Assembly (NCBI GenBank): GCA_913061475.1
Contig: CAJXUN010000018.1
Coordinates: forward strand, 1-64,000
Direction of reading: 5' to 3'
DNA: 64,000 nucleotides
From: an uncultured Colwellia sp.
GTDB taxonomy: Bacteria; Pseudomonadota; Gammaproteobacteria; Enterobacterales; Alteromonadaceae
Of this stretch, positions 20,751-33,243 are shown in pieces. The notes below the pieces were generated by a model that ran no database searches, had not been told where the DNA came from, and saw only the letters and a list, made by a program, of their open reading frames with translations. Positions within the stretch are counted from its first letter, which is position 1. Each line of letters begins with the position of its first letter. The position numbers and the translations under genes were made by a program.

Positions 20751-22292
20751 TTACCAAGTTTGGGTCGCTTTAAAAGCTTCAATCGCTTTAGCTAAACCAG
20801 ACTCGATGTCTTTGTTATAGTCACCCTTTTCATTGATAGTAGCCATCAATTCAGCGTGATCATTGTTTACGTATGTACGTAATGCATCTTCAAAATCAAC
20901 AACTTTGTCGATCGCGATATCATTTAAATAGCCTTTTTCTGCGGCAAATAAAGATACAGCTGTTTCTGCAATTGACAATGGGCTGTATTGCTTTTGCTTC
21001 ATTAATTCAGTAACACGTTGACCATGCTCTAATTGAGCACGTGTAGCGTCATCTAAATCTGAGGCAAACTGAGCAAAGGCTGCTAATTCGGCATATTGTG
21101 CTAATGCTAAACGTATACCACCACCTAACTTCTTGATGATTTTAGTTTGCGCAGCACCACCAACACGAGATACAGAAATACCAGCGTTAACTGCAGGACG
21201 AATACCTGAGTTAAATAGGTTAGATTCTAAGAAAATCTGACCATCGGTAATTGAGATTACGTTAGTTGGTACGAATGCAGATACATCACCCGCTTGCGTT
21301 TCAATGATAGGCAAAGCAGTTAAAGAACCTGTTTTACCTTTAACTTCACCGTTAGTAAAACGTTCAACGTATGCTTCGTTTACACGAGCAGCACGTTCAA
21401 GTAAACGACTGTGAAGATAGAAAACGTCACCTGGGTAAGCTTCACGACCTGGCGGACGACGTAAAAGTAATGAAATTTGACGGTAAGCAACTGCTTGCTT
21501 TGACAAATCATCATATACGATTAATGCATCTTCACCGCGGTCACGGAAGTATTCACCCATAGTACAGCCAGAGTATGCTGATAAGTACTGAAGAGCAGCT
21601 GCTTCAGAAGCACCAGCAACAACAACGATAGTATTAGCTAACGCGCCGTGCTCTTCTAAAGAACGTACTAAGTTAGCAACAGTCGAAGCTTTTTGCCCGA
21701 TTGCTACGTATACACACTTAATACCTGTGTTCTTCTGGTTAATAATTGCGTCTAATGCAATCGCAGATTTACCGATTTGACGGTCACCAATGATAAGTTC
21801 ACGTTGACCACGACCAATTGGAATCATTGCATCGATTGATTTAATACCGGTTTGAACTGGCTCATCAACAGATTTACGATCGATTACACCTGGTGCAACC
21901 ATTTCAACTGGAGAGAAACCATCGTTTTCGATAGGTCCTTTACCGTCAATTGGCTCACCAAGAGTATTTACAACGCGGCCTAATAAGCCACGTCCTACTG
22001 GTACTTCTAAAATACGACCAGTACATTTTACTTTTACGCCTTCAGCTAGATCCGCATAAGGACCCATAACTACCGCACCGACCGAATCACGGTCAAGGTT
22101 TAAAGCGATAGCAAAGCGATTGCCAGGAAGTTCAATCATCTCACCTTGCATTACGTCTGCAAGGCCATGAATACGAATGATACCATCTGTTACAGAAACG
22201 ATAGTACCTTCATTACGAGCTTCACTAACTACGTCAAACTGTTCAATACGACTCTTGATCAGTTCAGCGATTTCAGTGGAATTCAGTTGCAT
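20751..22292 (-). CDS. atpA: F1Fo ATP synthase alpha subunit
   Basis: The 513 residues match the E. coli length. The P-loop is GDRQIGKSA (about 169-177). The alpha-specific signature [17 protein letters not shown] lies near residue 363. The N-terminus [19 protein letters not shown] contacts the delta subunit. Its gap to atpH is 13 bp. Confidence 0.99.
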   Translation of the reverse strand: MQLNSTEIAELIKSRIEQFDVVSEARNEGTIVSVTDGIIRIHGLADVMQGEMIELPGNRFAIALNLDRDSVGAVVMGPYADLAEGVKVKCTGRILEVPVGRGLLGRVVNTLGEPIDGKGPIENDGFSPVEMVAPGVIDRKSVDEPVQTGIKSIDAMIPIGRGQRELIIGDRQIGKSAIALDAIINQKNTGIKCVYVAIGQKASTVANLVRSLEEHGALANTIVVVAGASEAAALQYLSAYSGCTMGEYFRDRGEDALIVYDDLSKQAVAYRQISLLLRRPPGREAYPGDVFYLHSRLLERAARVNEAYVERFTNGEVKGKTGSLTALPIIETQAGDVSAFVPTNVISITDGQIFLESNLFNSGIRPAVNAGISVSRVGGAAQTKIIKKLGGGIRLALAQYAELAAFAQFASDLDDATRAQLEHGQRVTELMKQKQYSPLSIAETAVSLFAAEKGYLNDIAIDKVVDFEDALRTYVNNDHAELMATINEKGDYNKDIESGLAKAIEAFKATQTW

Positions 22293-22305
22293 GCTCTGTT
22301 CCCCG

Positions 22306-22839
22306 TTAGGATTGCATTGTTGTTGCTAAGCGGTTCAATTTACCTCGTACTGAACCATCTATTACCATGTCACCAGCTTTTATTACTAAACCGGAGACTA
22401 CGTTTGCATCAATTTTACAATTAAGTTTAACTTTTCGAGCCAAACGCTTTTCAAGCGCAGCGCCTAATGTAGTTTCTTGCTCTGCTGTTAATTCAACAGC
22501 AGAGGTTACATCCACAGAAATTGTTTTTTCATGTTCAGCTTTTAATTCGCTAAACTGAGCAGCAACCTGCGGTAGCACCAATAAACGTTGATTTTCAGCC
22601 ATTACCTTAATAAGGTTTTGGCCATTACTATCAAGTTGTACATCACAGACTTTTAAAAAAATGTCTTGTGCTTGTTCAACTGATGCACCACCAGAGAGAT
22701 ACTCTTTAATGGTGGCATCATTAGCAACTTCTGCAGCAAAAACTAGCATTTCTAACCAGTTTTCCACTGTATTGGCTTCAATAGCAAAATCAAACGCCGC
22801 TTTAGCGTAGGGACGAGCGATGGTTGTCAATTCAGACAT
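22306..22839 (-). CDS. atpH: F1Fo ATP synthase delta subunit
   Basis: The 177-residue subunit links the peripheral stalk to the top of F1. It shows the N-terminal six-helix domain ([16 protein letters not shown]) and the C-terminal motif [20 protein letters not shown].. IDGSVRGKL. Length equals that of E. coli AtpH. Confidence 0.97.
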   Translation of the reverse strand: MSELTTIARPYAKAAFDFAIEANTVENWLEMLVFAAEVANDATIKEYLSGGASVEQAQDIFLKVCDVQLDSNGQNLIKVMAENQRLLVLPQVAAQFSELKAEHEKTISVDVTSAVELTAEQETTLGAALEKRLARKVKLNCKIDANVVSGLVIKAGDMVIDGSVRGKLNRLATTMQS

Positions 22840-22853
22840 AAGCTCAGTTCCCT

Positions 22854-23324
22854 CTAAAGTTCAGCTACAAGTTTATCTAAAATGTCGCTATGTGCAGCGG
22901 CATCAATTGAACGTTCAAGAATTTTCTCTGCACCAGCAACTGCTAATATAGCAACTTGTTGACGTAGTTCTTCTTTTGCTTGATTACGTTCTGTATCAAT
23001 TTCTGCATGACCTGACGCTAAGATTTTATCTTTCTCAGCATGTGCCTTAACTGCAGCTTCTTCAATTATCTGAGCTTCACGCTTTTTAGCAGCTTCTACA
23101 ATACTCGCTGCTTGCGCTTTAGCGTCTTTTAATTGTGCTGTAGCTTTTTCTTGAGCAAGCTCAAGATCTTTAGCGGCACGGTCTGAAGCTGCAAGACCAT
23201 CGGCAATAACTGCTTGGCGTGCTTCGATGGCACCAATAATTGGTGGCCATACATACTTCATACAAAAAATTACGAATACGATAAATGCGATTAATTCACC
23301 CGCTAAGGTCATATTAAGATTCAT
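22854..23324 (-). CDS. atpF: F1Fo ATP synthase b subunit
   Basis: The 156-residue peripheral-stalk subunit has a single N-terminal membrane helix ([20 protein letters not shown]) followed by a long Ala/Glu/Lys-rich coiled coil ([20 protein letters not shown]). Length equals that of E. coli AtpF. It lies 32 bp after atpE. Confidence 0.98.
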   Translation of the reverse strand: MNLNMTLAGELIAFIVFVIFCMKYVWPPIIGAIEARQAVIADGLAASDRAAKDLELAQEKATAQLKDAKAQAASIVEAAKKREAQIIEEAAVKAHAEKDKILASGHAEIDTERNQAKEELRQQVAILAVAGAEKILERSIDAAAHSDILDKLVAEL

Positions 23325-23356
23325 TTATGTATCTCCTATTCAAATTCGCGTTTAAA

Positions 23357-23596
<240 letters not shown>

Positions 23597-23641
23597 TTAT
23601 TTAAGTAAAGTTATAAAGTTAAAAACTAAGGTTAAAAGAAA

Positions 23642-24858
<1,217 letters not shown>

Positions 24859-25139
24859 CAGAAACTCCGTACGATATTTTTCGTAATACTTACAGTTTTT
24901 TAAAGTTGTATTTTCATCTTTAAAAAGCCGACGCAAGTATACTTAATTACAGCGCTAATGCAACAAAAGAGGGCGTTCATTGCCCAGATAATGTGCGAAA
25001 TGTAACACTAAATGTGAAAATCACGATTAATGCATAATCGATTGTGAAATCTTTAGCTTTGAATTACAAAAGTTGTAATAAAAGTTGAATTGAGCAAGCA
25101 ACTCATGTAATCAAAAGCTGCTTATTTTAGTGGTTATAA

Positions 25140-26030
25140 TTAAAAAGAACTAAAGCGAGAAACAATACCATCGAGCTCAGATAAATCACTGTAGGAAATA
25201 ACTAGTTTACCTTTGCCTTTTTTGTTGTGATTGATAGTCACATGCGAGCCTAATTTTTCTGATAAATTTTGCTCTAAGGCTTTGGTATTTGGATCTACAA
25301 GCTTTTCTTCTATTTCTTTGGCTGGCTGTTGTACTTTTTTAATTAGTGCTTCAGTTTCGCGAACATTGAGTTCTTTAGCCACAACAATACGAGCAGTATT
25401 GGTTTGAATATCATTATCCAACGCTAACAGTGCTCTGGCATGGCCCATTTCAATATCACCATGCTCAAGTAAGGTTTTAACTTCACTGTTAAGATTATTT
25501 AAACGCAGTAAGTTGGTAACGGCAGTTCTTGATTTTCCAACGGCGTCTGCGACTTCTTGGTGTGTTAACTCAAATTCAATTAATAAGCGCTCTAGTGCTA
25601 TCGCTTCTTCCATGGCATTAAGGTCTTCACGTTGGATATTTTCTATCAAGGCTATTGCTACTGCAGCCTCATCAGGTACATGTTTTATTAAACAGGGTAC
25701 AGTATCTAACTCAGCTAATTGAGCTGCACGCCAACGTCGCTCACCGGCAATAATTTCATAACTGTGTTCACTGACCGGTCGCACAACGATAGGTTGAATA
25801 ATACCTTGTGATTTTATTGAGTTCGCCAAGTCATCTAACGCTTCAGCTGACATATCTTTACGTGGCTGGTATTTACCTGGATGTAATTGTTCGATAGGTA
25901 AATTTTGTAATTCGGCATTTTTATTTGTCGACTCAGTTTTTTCACCCGTATGCTCTGCTGAATCATCTGATGGTTTTGTTAATAAGGCATCAAGACCGCG
26001 ACCTAGACCTCTGCGTTTCGTTTGACTCAT
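25140..26030 (-). CDS. parB: Chromosome-partitioning protein ParB
   Basis: The 296-residue ParB has the N-terminal tag RGLGRGLDALL, the CTPase-type ParB/Srx domain (QPIVVRPV, IIAGERRWRAAQLA), a helix-turn-helix (QEVADAVGKSRTAVTNLLRL near 165-185) and a C-terminal dimerisation tail. It binds parS and loads the chromosome segregation complex. Two perfect parS sites lie in recF, 13 kb away. parA is 8 bp upstream. Confidence 0.98.
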   Translation of the reverse strand: MSQTKRRGLGRGLDALLTKPSDDSAEHTGEKTESTNKNAELQNLPIEQLHPGKYQPRKDMSAEALDDLANSIKSQGIIQPIVVRPVSEHSYEIIAGERRWRAAQLAELDTVPCLIKHVPDEAAVAIALIENIQREDLNAMEEAIALERLLIEFELTHQEVADAVGKSRTAVTNLLRLNNLNSEVKTLLEHGDIEMGHARALLALDNDIQTNTARIVVAKELNVRETEALIKKVQQPAKEIEEKLVDPNTKALEQNLSEKLGSHVTINHNKKGKGKLVISYSDLSELDGIVSRFSSF

Positions 26031-26038
26031 GATATTCC

Positions 26039-26845
26039 TTATTCTTCAGTAGTTACTTGCGGTGTAGGTTGTATTTTTTTTTGTTCTGCACGGCGCAATA
26101 TTTCACCTGCTAAGGCAAGATACGCTTTTGCGCCAGTTGAAGATTTATCGTAATACATTACCGGCGCACCAAAACTTGGTGCCTCTGCCAGGCGCACATT
26201 ACGCGGGATGACTGTGCGATATACCTTATCACCAAAGTGCCGTTTTAATTGTTCAGAAACATCATTAGCTAAACGATTACGAGGATCGTACATCGTACGT
26301 AAAATCCCTTCAATATGGAGTTTGCCGTTTACCACAGTAGTTAGCTGTGAAATGGTATCCATTAATGCCGTTAAGCCTTCTAAGGCGTAATATTCACATT
26401 GCATCGGAACCAGCACCGAATCCGCTGCGGTCATGGCATTAACAGTTAGCATATTTAATGATGGTGGACAGTCAATAATAATAAAGTCGTAATCTTTTCT
26501 TACTTTCGACAAGGCATTCTTTAATCTATGCTCGCGAGAGTATACTTCCATTAATTTAATTTCAGCCGCCGTTACATCACTATTAGCGGCAATTAAGTCA
26601 TAAACACCGGCAGTATTTTTACACACCACTTCTTCGAACGGGCGTTCTTCAATCAGTAATTCATAACAGGTTGCTGGCACTTCATATTTATCTATACCGC
26701 TCCCCATAGTAGCATTACCTTGGGGATCTAGGTCGATCAATAAAACTTTACGTTTAGTTGCCGCAAGAGACGCAGCAAGATTGACCGAAGTTGTCGTTTT
26801 ACCGACACCACCTTTTTGATTTGCAACCGCGATTATTTTTCCCAC
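26039..26845 (-). CDS. parA: Chromosome-partitioning ATPase ParA
   Basis: The 268 residues carry the deviant Walker A motif KGGVGKTTTSVNLA (residues 10-23), the switch motif DLDPQGNAT and the Walker B motif IIIDCPPSL. It pairs with ParB to move the origin. It is the third gene of mnmG-rsmG-parA-parB. Confidence 0.98.
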   Translation of the reverse strand: MGKIIAVANQKGGVGKTTTSVNLAASLAATKRKVLLIDLDPQGNATMGSGIDKYEVPATCYELLIEERPFEEVVCKNTAGVYDLIAANSDVTAAEIKLMEVYSREHRLKNALSKVRKDYDFIIIDCPPSLNMLTVNAMTAADSVLVPMQCEYYALEGLTALMDTISQLTTVVNGKLHIEGILRTMYDPRNRLANDVSEQLKRHFGDKVYRTVIPRNVRLAEAPSFGAPVMYYDKSSTGAKAYLALAGEILRRAEQKKIQPTPQVTTEE

Positions 26846-26885
26846 AGGATCCTCAACTACTTTCTGATCAAAAGTTTATTATTAT

Positions 26886-27512
26886 TTATGATTTAACTAA
26901 TTCAATCAAATGGCGTTCGCCTTCTAACTGAGGAACGACAATAGCATAACTATTCGCAAGCGAAATATTGCTTGGTAATGCCGATATTTCATCACTAGGA
27001 TAAAGTCCTTTCAACGCCAAGAATCTTCCGTGCTCTGCGCTGACTAAATGTTCACACCAAGTCACCATATCAATCAACGATGAAAATGCTCTACTGAGTA
27101 CACCGTCAAAAGGCTGTTCTGGATGATATTGTTCTACGCGTGATTTAACCGGTGTTACATTACCTAGTTTTAATTGAAAAACAACTTGTCTTAAAAAGGT
27201 AATTCTTTTGCCTAAACTGTCTAATAATACAAAATTACGATCAGGGTACAAGATAGCCAGTGGAATTCCCGGTAAGCCAGGACCTGTGCCGACATCAATA
27301 AATAATTGGCCTTTAAGGTGTGGACCTACCATTAAACTATCCATAATATGTTTTACTATCATATCTTTAGGATCGCGTATTGAAGTTAAATTGTAAGCCT
27401 TATTCCATTTATTTAATAATTCTACATATTGGATAAGTAATGATATTTGCTCTTTTGAAACCTCAAGTGAGGTTTCTTTAATCAGAGCAACAAGCTGTTC
27501 AGATAATGTCAT
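26886..27512 (-). CDS. rsmG: 16S rRNA (guanine-527-N7)-methyltransferase
   Basis: The 208-residue SAM enzyme has the GidB motif [15 protein letters not shown] (about 69-83) and the AFSSL loop [10 protein letters not shown]. It methylates G527 of 16S rRNA. It follows mnmG by 30 bp, as in most gammaproteobacteria. Confidence 0.97.
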   Translation of the reverse strand: MTLSEQLVALIKETSLEVSKEQISLLIQYVELLNKWNKAYNLTSIRDPKDMIVKHIMDSLMVGPHLKGQLFIDVGTGPGLPGIPLAILYPDRNFVLLDSLGKRITFLRQVVFQLKLGNVTPVKSRVEQYHPEQPFDGVLSRAFSSLIDMVTWCEHLVSAEHGRFLALKGLYPSDEISALPSNISLANSYAIVVPQLEGERHLIELVKS

Positions 27513-27542
27513 TAGGCGGAATCTTTCATTTATGCTGACTAT

Positions 27543-29432
27543 TTAAGCAATTTTGCGTAATAAGCCATGTTTTTTCAGATAAACCAATAATAACGAAATT
27601 GCAGCTGGAGTAATACCAGAAATACGAGATGCTTTGCCAATAGTTTCGGGGCGAGCGTCTGAAAGCTTAGCAACAACCTCATTTGATAGACCTGATATTT
27701 GTGTGAAATCAAAATCTAATGGGATCAAAGTATTCTCATGACGTTTCTTTTTTGCTATTTCATCAAGCTGTCGATCAATGTAACCAGCATATTTTATTTG
27801 AATTTCAATTTGTTCCGCTGCTTGTTTATCAGCCATTGCAGGGCCTAAGCCCTCAATATACATTAGATCTTCATAACGAACTTCCGGACGTCGTACGAGA
27901 TCTTCTAAACTATTTTCACGACTCAGTGGCGTTTTTAATAATTCATTAACTTGCGCTACGGCAGGATGATCCTTTTGTAACCAAGTAGATCGTAAACGTT
28001 GACGTTCTGTTTCAACATTTTCCATTTTTTCATTAAATCGTTGCCAACGTAAATCATCGACTAAACCTAATGAACGACCTTTTTCAGTCAATCTAATATC
28101 GGCATTATCTTCACGTAGCAATAAACGGTATTCAGCGCGAGAGGTGAACATACGGTAAGGTTCTTTGGTACCTAAGGTTGCTAAATCATCAATGAGAACC
28201 CCCATATAAGCTTGATCTCTCGTTAATACTAACTCTTCCTTGCCTTGAACTCTCGCTGCGGCATTCGTTGCTGCAATCAGCCCTTGTGCACCCGCTTCTT
28301 CATAGCCGGTGGTACCATTAATTTGGCCAGCAAAGTATAAGTTTTCTACAAATTTACTTTCAAGTGTTTGTTTTAAATCTCTTGGATCAAAAAAGTCATA
28401 CTCAATAGCATAACCTGGACGGGTTATGTGAGCATTCTCAAAACCTTTAATAGATCTAACCAGAGCCATTTGTACATCAAATGGTAAACTTGTAGATATT
28501 CCGTTTGGATAAATTTCATGAGTATTTAACCCTTCGGGCTCGACAAATATTTGATGACTATCCTTATCAGCAAAACGGTGTATTTTATCTTCAATTGACG
28601 GACAATAACGAGGACCAATACCTTCGATAACGCCAGTATACATTGGAGAACGATCTAATCCTGATTGAATTATTTCATGAGTTTTCTTGTTTGTATGAGT
28701 AATAAAACAAGAAACTTGTGCTGGATGATCGCTCGCTGACCCCATGTAAGAAAATACGGGACGAGGATTATCACCTGGCTGTTCAGCCATTACAGAAAAG
28801 TCAAGGCTTCTAGCATCTAAACGTGGCGGTGTACCAGTTTTTAAACGATCTATTCTAAAGGGCATATCTCGTAAACGAGCAGCAAGATTAACACTGGCAG
28901 GATCACCTGCTCGACCACCTTGGTAATTATTTAAACCAATGTGGATTTGACCTGCTAAAAATGTACCTACCGTTAAAACAACGCTTTTTGCTTTAAATTT
29001 CAAGCCCATTTGTGTTGAAACACCAACGATCTTATTGTTTTCTAAAATCAGATCATCACAAGGTTGTTGAAATATCGTTAAATTCTCTTGGTTTTCAAGA
29101 TAATTTCTTACGAAATTGCGATATAAATTTCGATCAGCCTGTACACGAGTAGCACGGACAGCAGGGCCTTTACTGGCATTTAATGTTCTGAATTGGATCG
29201 CTGCATGGTCAGCTGCTGTTGCCATTAAGCCACCAAGCGCATCGATCTCTTTTACCAAATGACCTTTACCTATACCACCAATGGCTGGGTTACATGACAT
29301 TTGTCCAAGTGTATCGATGTTGTGGGTCAACAATAATGTTTTACAGCCCATGCGTGCTGCTGCAAGTGAGGCTTCTGTGCCAGCATGCCCACCTCCAACA
29401 ACGATTACGTCATAAGACTCTTGATACCACAT
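27543..29432 (-). CDS. mnmG: tRNA uridine-34 5-carboxymethylaminomethyl modification enzyme, FAD subunit
   Basis: The 629 residues equal the E. coli length. An FAD-binding [17 protein letters not shown] opens the protein (residues 12-28), GARDLRAA-like sequences follow, and the C-terminal helical domain contacts MnmE (encoded nearby at 31698). The complex modifies the wobble uridine of certain tRNAs. Its transcription runs away from oriC, which lies immediately upstream. Confidence 0.99.
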   Translation of the reverse strand: MWYQESYDVIVVGGGHAGTEASLAAARMGCKTLLLTHNIDTLGQMSCNPAIGGIGKGHLVKEIDALGGLMATAADHAAIQFRTLNASKGPAVRATRVQADRNLYRNFVRNYLENQENLTIFQQPCDDLILENNKIVGVSTQMGLKFKAKSVVLTVGTFLAGQIHIGLNNYQGGRAGDPASVNLAARLRDMPFRIDRLKTGTPPRLDARSLDFSVMAEQPGDNPRPVFSYMGSASDHPAQVSCFITHTNKKTHEIIQSGLDRSPMYTGVIEGIGPRYCPSIEDKIHRFADKDSHQIFVEPEGLNTHEIYPNGISTSLPFDVQMALVRSIKGFENAHITRPGYAIEYDFFDPRDLKQTLESKFVENLYFAGQINGTTGYEEAGAQGLIAATNAAARVQGKEELVLTRDQAYMGVLIDDLATLGTKEPYRMFTSRAEYRLLLREDNADIRLTEKGRSLGLVDDLRWQRFNEKMENVETERQRLRSTWLQKDHPAVAQVNELLKTPLSRENSLEDLVRRPEVRYEDLMYIEGLGPAMADKQAAEQIEIQIKYAGYIDRQLDEIAKKKRHENTLIPLDFDFTQISGLSNEVVAKLSDARPETIGKASRISGITPAAISLLLVYLKKHGLLRKIA

Positions 29433-29712
29433 AAATTATTGACCTTAGTTTGTTTAGCTTTTAAAAATTAAGAGCGATATTTTAGCGCTTTTTTTGTCTC
29501 AGGGGAATGATCAAATTTAGGAAAAGATCTTAACTTGATCCTTAAATAATATATAAAGATCTATTTAAAGATCTTATTATTATTACTTATTAGGATCCTT
29601 CTTTTCTGTTGATAAGTCACTTTTATTTATATAAAACATATTATTAGAGATAGTACTTCCTTGTGATCAACCATTGATCAACTCTGTTATAAGCTTTGAT
29701 CAAAATAGCTAC

Positions 29713-29721
29713 TTATCCACA
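29713..29721 (+). promoter_or_regulatory. DnaA box, exact TTATCCACA
   Basis: The nine bases match the high-affinity DnaA consensus exactly and lie in oriC, next to the GATC cluster. Confidence 0.9.
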
Positions 29722-29785
29722 AGGTAAATTATGTTGAATTATATACACTGAATAATAATAGTTAATTAATAGGTTTTACCCATAG

Positions 29786-29794
29786 TTATACACA
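29786..29794 (+). promoter_or_regulatory. DnaA box, TTATACACA
   Basis: The nine bases match the DnaA consensus TTAT(A/C)CACA. The 9-bp inverted repeat TTACCCATA (29776-29784) and TATGGGTAA (29830-29838) flanks this side of oriC. Confidence 0.8.
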
Positions 29795-29843
29795 TTATTT
29801 GTTTTTGTAATCGATAAATGTTAATAACTTATGGGTAAGTAGG

Positions 29844-30287
29844 TTATAAATGATCTTTATTTTTGTTTAACCAACTTTGAGATAGCTCTTCTGGATCGAT
29901 ATCTTCACTCATATCTAAAGTGATTAATGGTGTTATTTCATTGCAACCTTTTGATAATAGAAGGTTGTTTATATTTTTTGCCGCATAACAAAAAGTATCA
30001 TAGCTTGAATCACCAATTCCGATCGTAAGAAACTTTAAGGAGGATAGATCTTGATCGCTATTTTCAAGATCTGTAACGAATGCTTGAATATTATCGGGAT
30101 AGTCACCTGCACCATGCGTAGAGGTACAAATTAGCCAAGTTTGTTTTTCGCTTAATATTTGTGCGAAATCAGGTTGAAAATGTAATGTTACTTGATGACC
30201 AAGCGCTATTAACGTTTCTTCACATGCTTCAGCGACATATTCTGAGCCACCTAACATACTGCCTACTATTACTTGAAATGAGCTCAT
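29844..30287 (-). CDS. mioC: MioC flavodoxin-like protein
   Basis: The 147-residue flavodoxin fold has the FMN phosphate-binding start QVIVGSMLGGSEYVAE and the CTSTHGAGDYPDNIQ loop (near 53-67). MioC carries FMN and supports biotin synthase in vitro in E. coli, while its transcription runs into oriC. Here too it reads toward oriC. Length equals that of E. coli MioC. Confidence 0.95.
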   Translation of the reverse strand: MSSFQVIVGSMLGGSEYVAEACEETLIALGHQVTLHFQPDFAQILSEKQTWLICTSTHGAGDYPDNIQAFVTDLENSDQDLSSLKFLTIGIGDSSYDTFCYAAKNINNLLLSKGCNEITPLITLDMSEDIDPEELSQSWLNKNKDHL

Positions 30288-30440
30288 TTTATCTTCCTAT
30301 TAGAGTATTTATTTAACGATTTATATCTAGAGTTCTTTATTTTCACTAAAGCGAGTTACACATTATTACAATTGGAAAAGCCTAGAAATATCAAATTATG
30401 TATCCTTAGGGTATTAAAATAAATAATTTTGGAATAATAC

Positions 30441-30992
30441 ATGAATAAACTACTTATTAATTTGTCTATTGTGGTTACCTTACTGTCTACACCGCTTATT
30501 AGCAGTGCAGCCTCATCAGATAATATGCTAGATATAATCAGCTATAATAAAGAACTGAAATCAGCGATAAGATTGTACAAGAATAACGATTATGAGAATG
30601 CTCTACCTCAGCTTGAGATATTTGCTAAAAGAGGGGATAAAATGTCGCAATATATCGTTGGTACTATGTATTTGAACTCGCAAGGAACGCAGCAAGACCT
30701 GATGAAGAGTTATGCATGGCTTACTGTGGCAAATGAACAAAAAAGTAAAACATGGGCATTGCCATTAGCAATGATTGAAGAAAAACTATCAGCCGATTAT
30801 TTAAATACCTTAAAGCCTGAAGCAGAAAAATATCTAGAGCTTTATGGTGTTAAAAATCAGCGTTTGAAATGTAAAAATGTAAAAGAATTAGGTTCTAAAC
30901 AACCAACACATCGCTGTAACAAGATTGAAATATCAAATGGATATTATTTTGTTGATGATCAACAACAATACAACGCTATGATAGATAATTAG
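30441..30992 (+). CDS. Secreted Sel1-like repeat protein
   Basis: The 183 residues begin with a signal peptide (MNKLLINLSIVVTLLSTPLI, cut after SSA). Helices with TPR/Sel1 spacing follow (YENALPQLEIFAKRGDKMSQ; YIVGTMYLNSQGTQQDLMKS; AWLTVANEQ), about two repeats. The tail has two Cys (KCKNVKEL and HRCNKIEI) that could pair. Sel1-type proteins mediate protein contacts in the envelope. The role here is unknown. Confidence 0.75.
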   Translation: MNKLLINLSIVVTLLSTPLISSAASSDNMLDIISYNKELKSAIRLYKNNDYENALPQLEIFAKRGDKMSQYIVGTMYLNSQGTQQDLMKSYAWLTVANEQKSKTWALPLAMIEEKLSADYLNTLKPEAEKYLELYGVKNQRLKCKNVKELGSKQPTHRCNKIEISNGYYFVDDQQQYNAMIDN

Positions 30993-31023
30993 ATAATTAG
31001 ATAATTATTTAGACGTGATAATA

Positions 31024-31054
31024 GCATGCAGTTATTAAGACAATAACTGCATGC
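31024..31054. terminator. Perfect 13-bp stem-loop between convergent genes
   Basis: GCATGCAGTTATT and AATAACTGCATGC pair perfectly around an AAGAC loop. No strong T run follows on either strand, so it may act as a weak terminator or RNA-stabilising hairpin. Confidence 0.6.
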
Positions 31055-31062
31055 CATTTGGT

Positions 31063-31578
31063 TTATAAAATGCGACGGACTCTAATTCTACGCTTAGTGC
31101 CCACTTTCTTAAGTTGAAAGCTATTCATTATGCCTCTCACGATAACAATGGTGTCTCCTTCAGAAAACGATGCTCGTTTGTCGCCACCTTTTTCTATCCA
31201 TACTTGACCATTTTCTAATTCAATTTTCCAGTTTTTACGTAAGTCTCTTTTTGCTGACTTGACGACCGCCTCCATTTCGTCAAATTCTCGTTCTTTTTTT
31301 GAATATCTGTGAGCCTGACCAAATGACGAAACTAAGTTTTCGGTTTTTTGGATGTCTGATTTAGGTTCACTAACGATTGCAACATCCGCTTTTGGAGTTA
31401 TGTTGTCATGTTTTAGTGCTGATATTTTGATAATGTAATCGTCAAAACACTGAAGCCTTTGTTTTTCATTATTAATGCTGGCGCATTTTTTTAAATCTGG
31501 CGTTATATTGGCTGCTTTGACAGCATTGCTAGTGACGATAACACAGGCAACTAAAAGTACTATTTTTATATATTTCAT
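31063..31578 (-). CDS. Secreted protein of unknown function (CxxI-RLxCFD type)
   Basis: The 171-residue protein has a signal peptide (cut after VKA) and then KKCASINNEKQRLQCFDDYI, a two-cysteine motif found in a family of exported proteins of unknown function. The C-terminal part, KNWKIELENGQVWIEKGGDK, looks like a small beta domain. The tail is very basic (KVGTKRRIRVRRIL). No function can be assigned. It lies just downstream of the convergent Sel1-like gene. Confidence 0.7.
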   Translation of the reverse strand: MKYIKIVLLVACVIVTSNAVKAANITPDLKKCASINNEKQRLQCFDDYIIKISALKHDNITPKADVAIVSEPKSDIQKTENLVSSFGQAHRYSKKEREFDEMEAVVKSAKRDLRKNWKIELENGQVWIEKGGDKRASFSEGDTIVIVRGIMNSFQLKKVGTKRRIRVRRIL

Positions 31579-31697
31579 TTTTTTCCTTGTAACAAAAAGT
31601 ATCTGAATTTAGTTAAATTAATTGATAAATATAAAATGATATTTGAAATTAGGGTGATAAATTTTTCAACGAATTTAGCATAGTATTGGATTTTTAT

Positions 31698-33083
31698 TTA
31701 CTTACCTATACAAAATGATGAAAAAATTTGGCTCAATAGGTCGTCATTAGTAAATTCACCGGTAATTTTATTAAGCTCCTGTTGGCAAAAACGTAATTCT
31801 TCCGCCAGTATTTCGCCAGCAACGTATGATTCAAGTTGCTCTAAACCTATTTCTAAATGCTTATGGGCTTGTTCAAGCGCCACAAGGTGACGTCGTCTGG
31901 CCATGAAACCACCCTCGGTGCTACCTTGATAACCCATAATGTGTTTAAGGTGCTCAGTTAGCGCTGTAACGCCTGCTCCGGTCTTTGCTGATAAGGTTAC
32001 GGTTGGTGTTGCATTTAATTCACTGTATCCGGTATTTACTTGACTAATATCAGCTTTATTTCTGATCACCGTTAAGCCAATGTTACTTGGTAATTTTTCG
32101 AAAAATTCTGGCCAAACGGCCCTTGGATCAATAGTTTCATCTTGTGAAGAGTCAATCATTAATAACACACGATCGGCTTGTTTTATTTCTTGCCAAGCGC
32201 GTTCAATGCCTATTTGTTCAACTTTGTCAGCGCTTTCTCTTAATCCTGCGGTATCAATAATATGTAAAGGCATACCATCAATATGAATCTGCTCAGATAA
32301 TACATCGCGTGTTGTACCTTCAATATCCGTTACTATAGCGCTGTCTTTGCCACTTAATGCGTTTAGTAAACTTGATTTACCTGCGTTGGGACGACCAGCA
32401 ATAACCACTCGCATGCCTTCACGAATAATACTGCCTTGTTGTGCTTTATTTTTTACTTCTGCTACTTGGGCAATAATAGCTTTTAAATCGTTGACAACTT
32501 TTTCGTCAGCAAGAAAATCAATTTCTTCCTCTGGAAAGTCGATAGCGGCTTCAACATACATACGTAAATGTATAGTGTCATTTACCATTTGATGAACAAG
32601 TTTTGAAAAATCACCTTGCAGTGAATGCAATGCGCAACGTGCTGCTTGCTCAGAGCTTGAATTAATTAAGTCGGCAATGGCTTCAGCTTGGGTTAAATCG
32701 AGTTTGTCATTAAGAAAAGCTTGTTCACTGAATTCTCCAGGACCCGCCATACGGACATTAGGTAAAGCGACTATTTCTTTTAGTAGCATATCTAATATAA
32801 CGGGGCCACCGTGGCCTTGAAATTCAATAATATCCTCACCGGTAAAGGAATTAGGTCCTTTAAAGTACAGAGCTATACCTTGATCTAATGCCTGACCTTT
32901 TTGATCGTTAAAGGTTAAATATTCGGCCTTTCGTAGTTCTGGCAATTTTCCCAGTATGGCATGAGCAACATTTTGTACTTCTGGACCTGAAACTCTGATG
33001 ATACCAACACCACCTCTGCCAGGTGCTGTTGCCTGTGCAGCTATGGTTTCTTTTTGACTTGATGAAAAAGCAATGTTGGTCAT
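31698..33083 (-). CDS. mnmE: tRNA modification GTPase MnmE
   Basis: The 461-residue protein has the folate-binding N-terminal domain ([20 protein letters not shown]), a helical domain and an inserted G domain ([16 protein letters not shown] near 223-238; [12 protein letters not shown]). It ends with the catalytic FCIGK Cys motif. With MnmG it modifies the wobble uridine of tRNAs. Both partners are in this window on the same strand. Confidence 0.99.
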   Translation of the reverse strand: MTNIAFSSSQKETIAAQATAPGRGGVGIIRVSGPEVQNVAHAILGKLPELRKAEYLTFNDQKGQALDQGIALYFKGPNSFTGEDIIEFQGHGGPVILDMLLKEIVALPNVRMAGPGEFSEQAFLNDKLDLTQAEAIADLINSSSEQAARCALHSLQGDFSKLVHQMVNDTIHLRMYVEAAIDFPEEEIDFLADEKVVNDLKAIIAQVAEVKNKAQQGSIIREGMRVVIAGRPNAGKSSLLNALSGKDSAIVTDIEGTTRDVLSEQIHIDGMPLHIIDTAGLRESADKVEQIGIERAWQEIKQADRVLLMIDSSQDETIDPRAVWPEFFEKLPSNIGLTVIRNKADISQVNTGYSELNATPTVTLSAKTGAGVTALTEHLKHIMGYQGSTEGGFMARRRHLVALEQAHKHLEIGLEQLESYVAGEILAEELRFCQQELNKITGEFTNDDLLSQIFSSFCIGK

Positions 33084-33196
33084 TAGATATTCTCAGTTAA
33101 CAGTAAATTTTATTAATTGGCGATATTATAAACCGATAACTACGCGCTTGAAATGCAGATGCAGTTATTGTTTTATTTTTCGTGATTTTTAGTCAT

Positions 33197-33227
33197 AAAA
33201 AAAGGTAGCTAGTTGCTACCTTTTTTT
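33197..33227. terminator. Intrinsic terminator after yidC
   Basis: AAAAAAAGGTAGC and GCTACCTTTTTTT pair around TAGTT. The stem lies 17 bp beyond the yidC stop, and T runs are present on both strands. Confidence 0.9.
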
Positions 33228-33243
33228 GTTATTAGCGCTAAGT

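Larger units (their letters stand above)
29433..29843. other. oriC: Chromosomal replication origin oriC
   Basis: The 411-bp gene-free, AT-rich gap lies between mnmG and mioC, the position of oriC in E. coli-like genomes. It contains nine GATC sites within about 200 bp (29505-29705), far above chance, two consensus DnaA boxes (TTATCCACA at 29713-29721; TTATACACA at 29786-29794) and near matches such as TGTTGATAA at 29607-29615. The 29521-29610 part has several GATC-T-rich blocks like the 13-mers of the unwinding element. The claim rests on position plus motifs; function is not tested. Confidence 0.93.

Noticed and set aside
24859-24936. ATG start that would lengthen AtpI by 26 residues
   Set aside because: The added part is polar and unlike AtpI, while GTG 24858 has GGAG at the proper distance.
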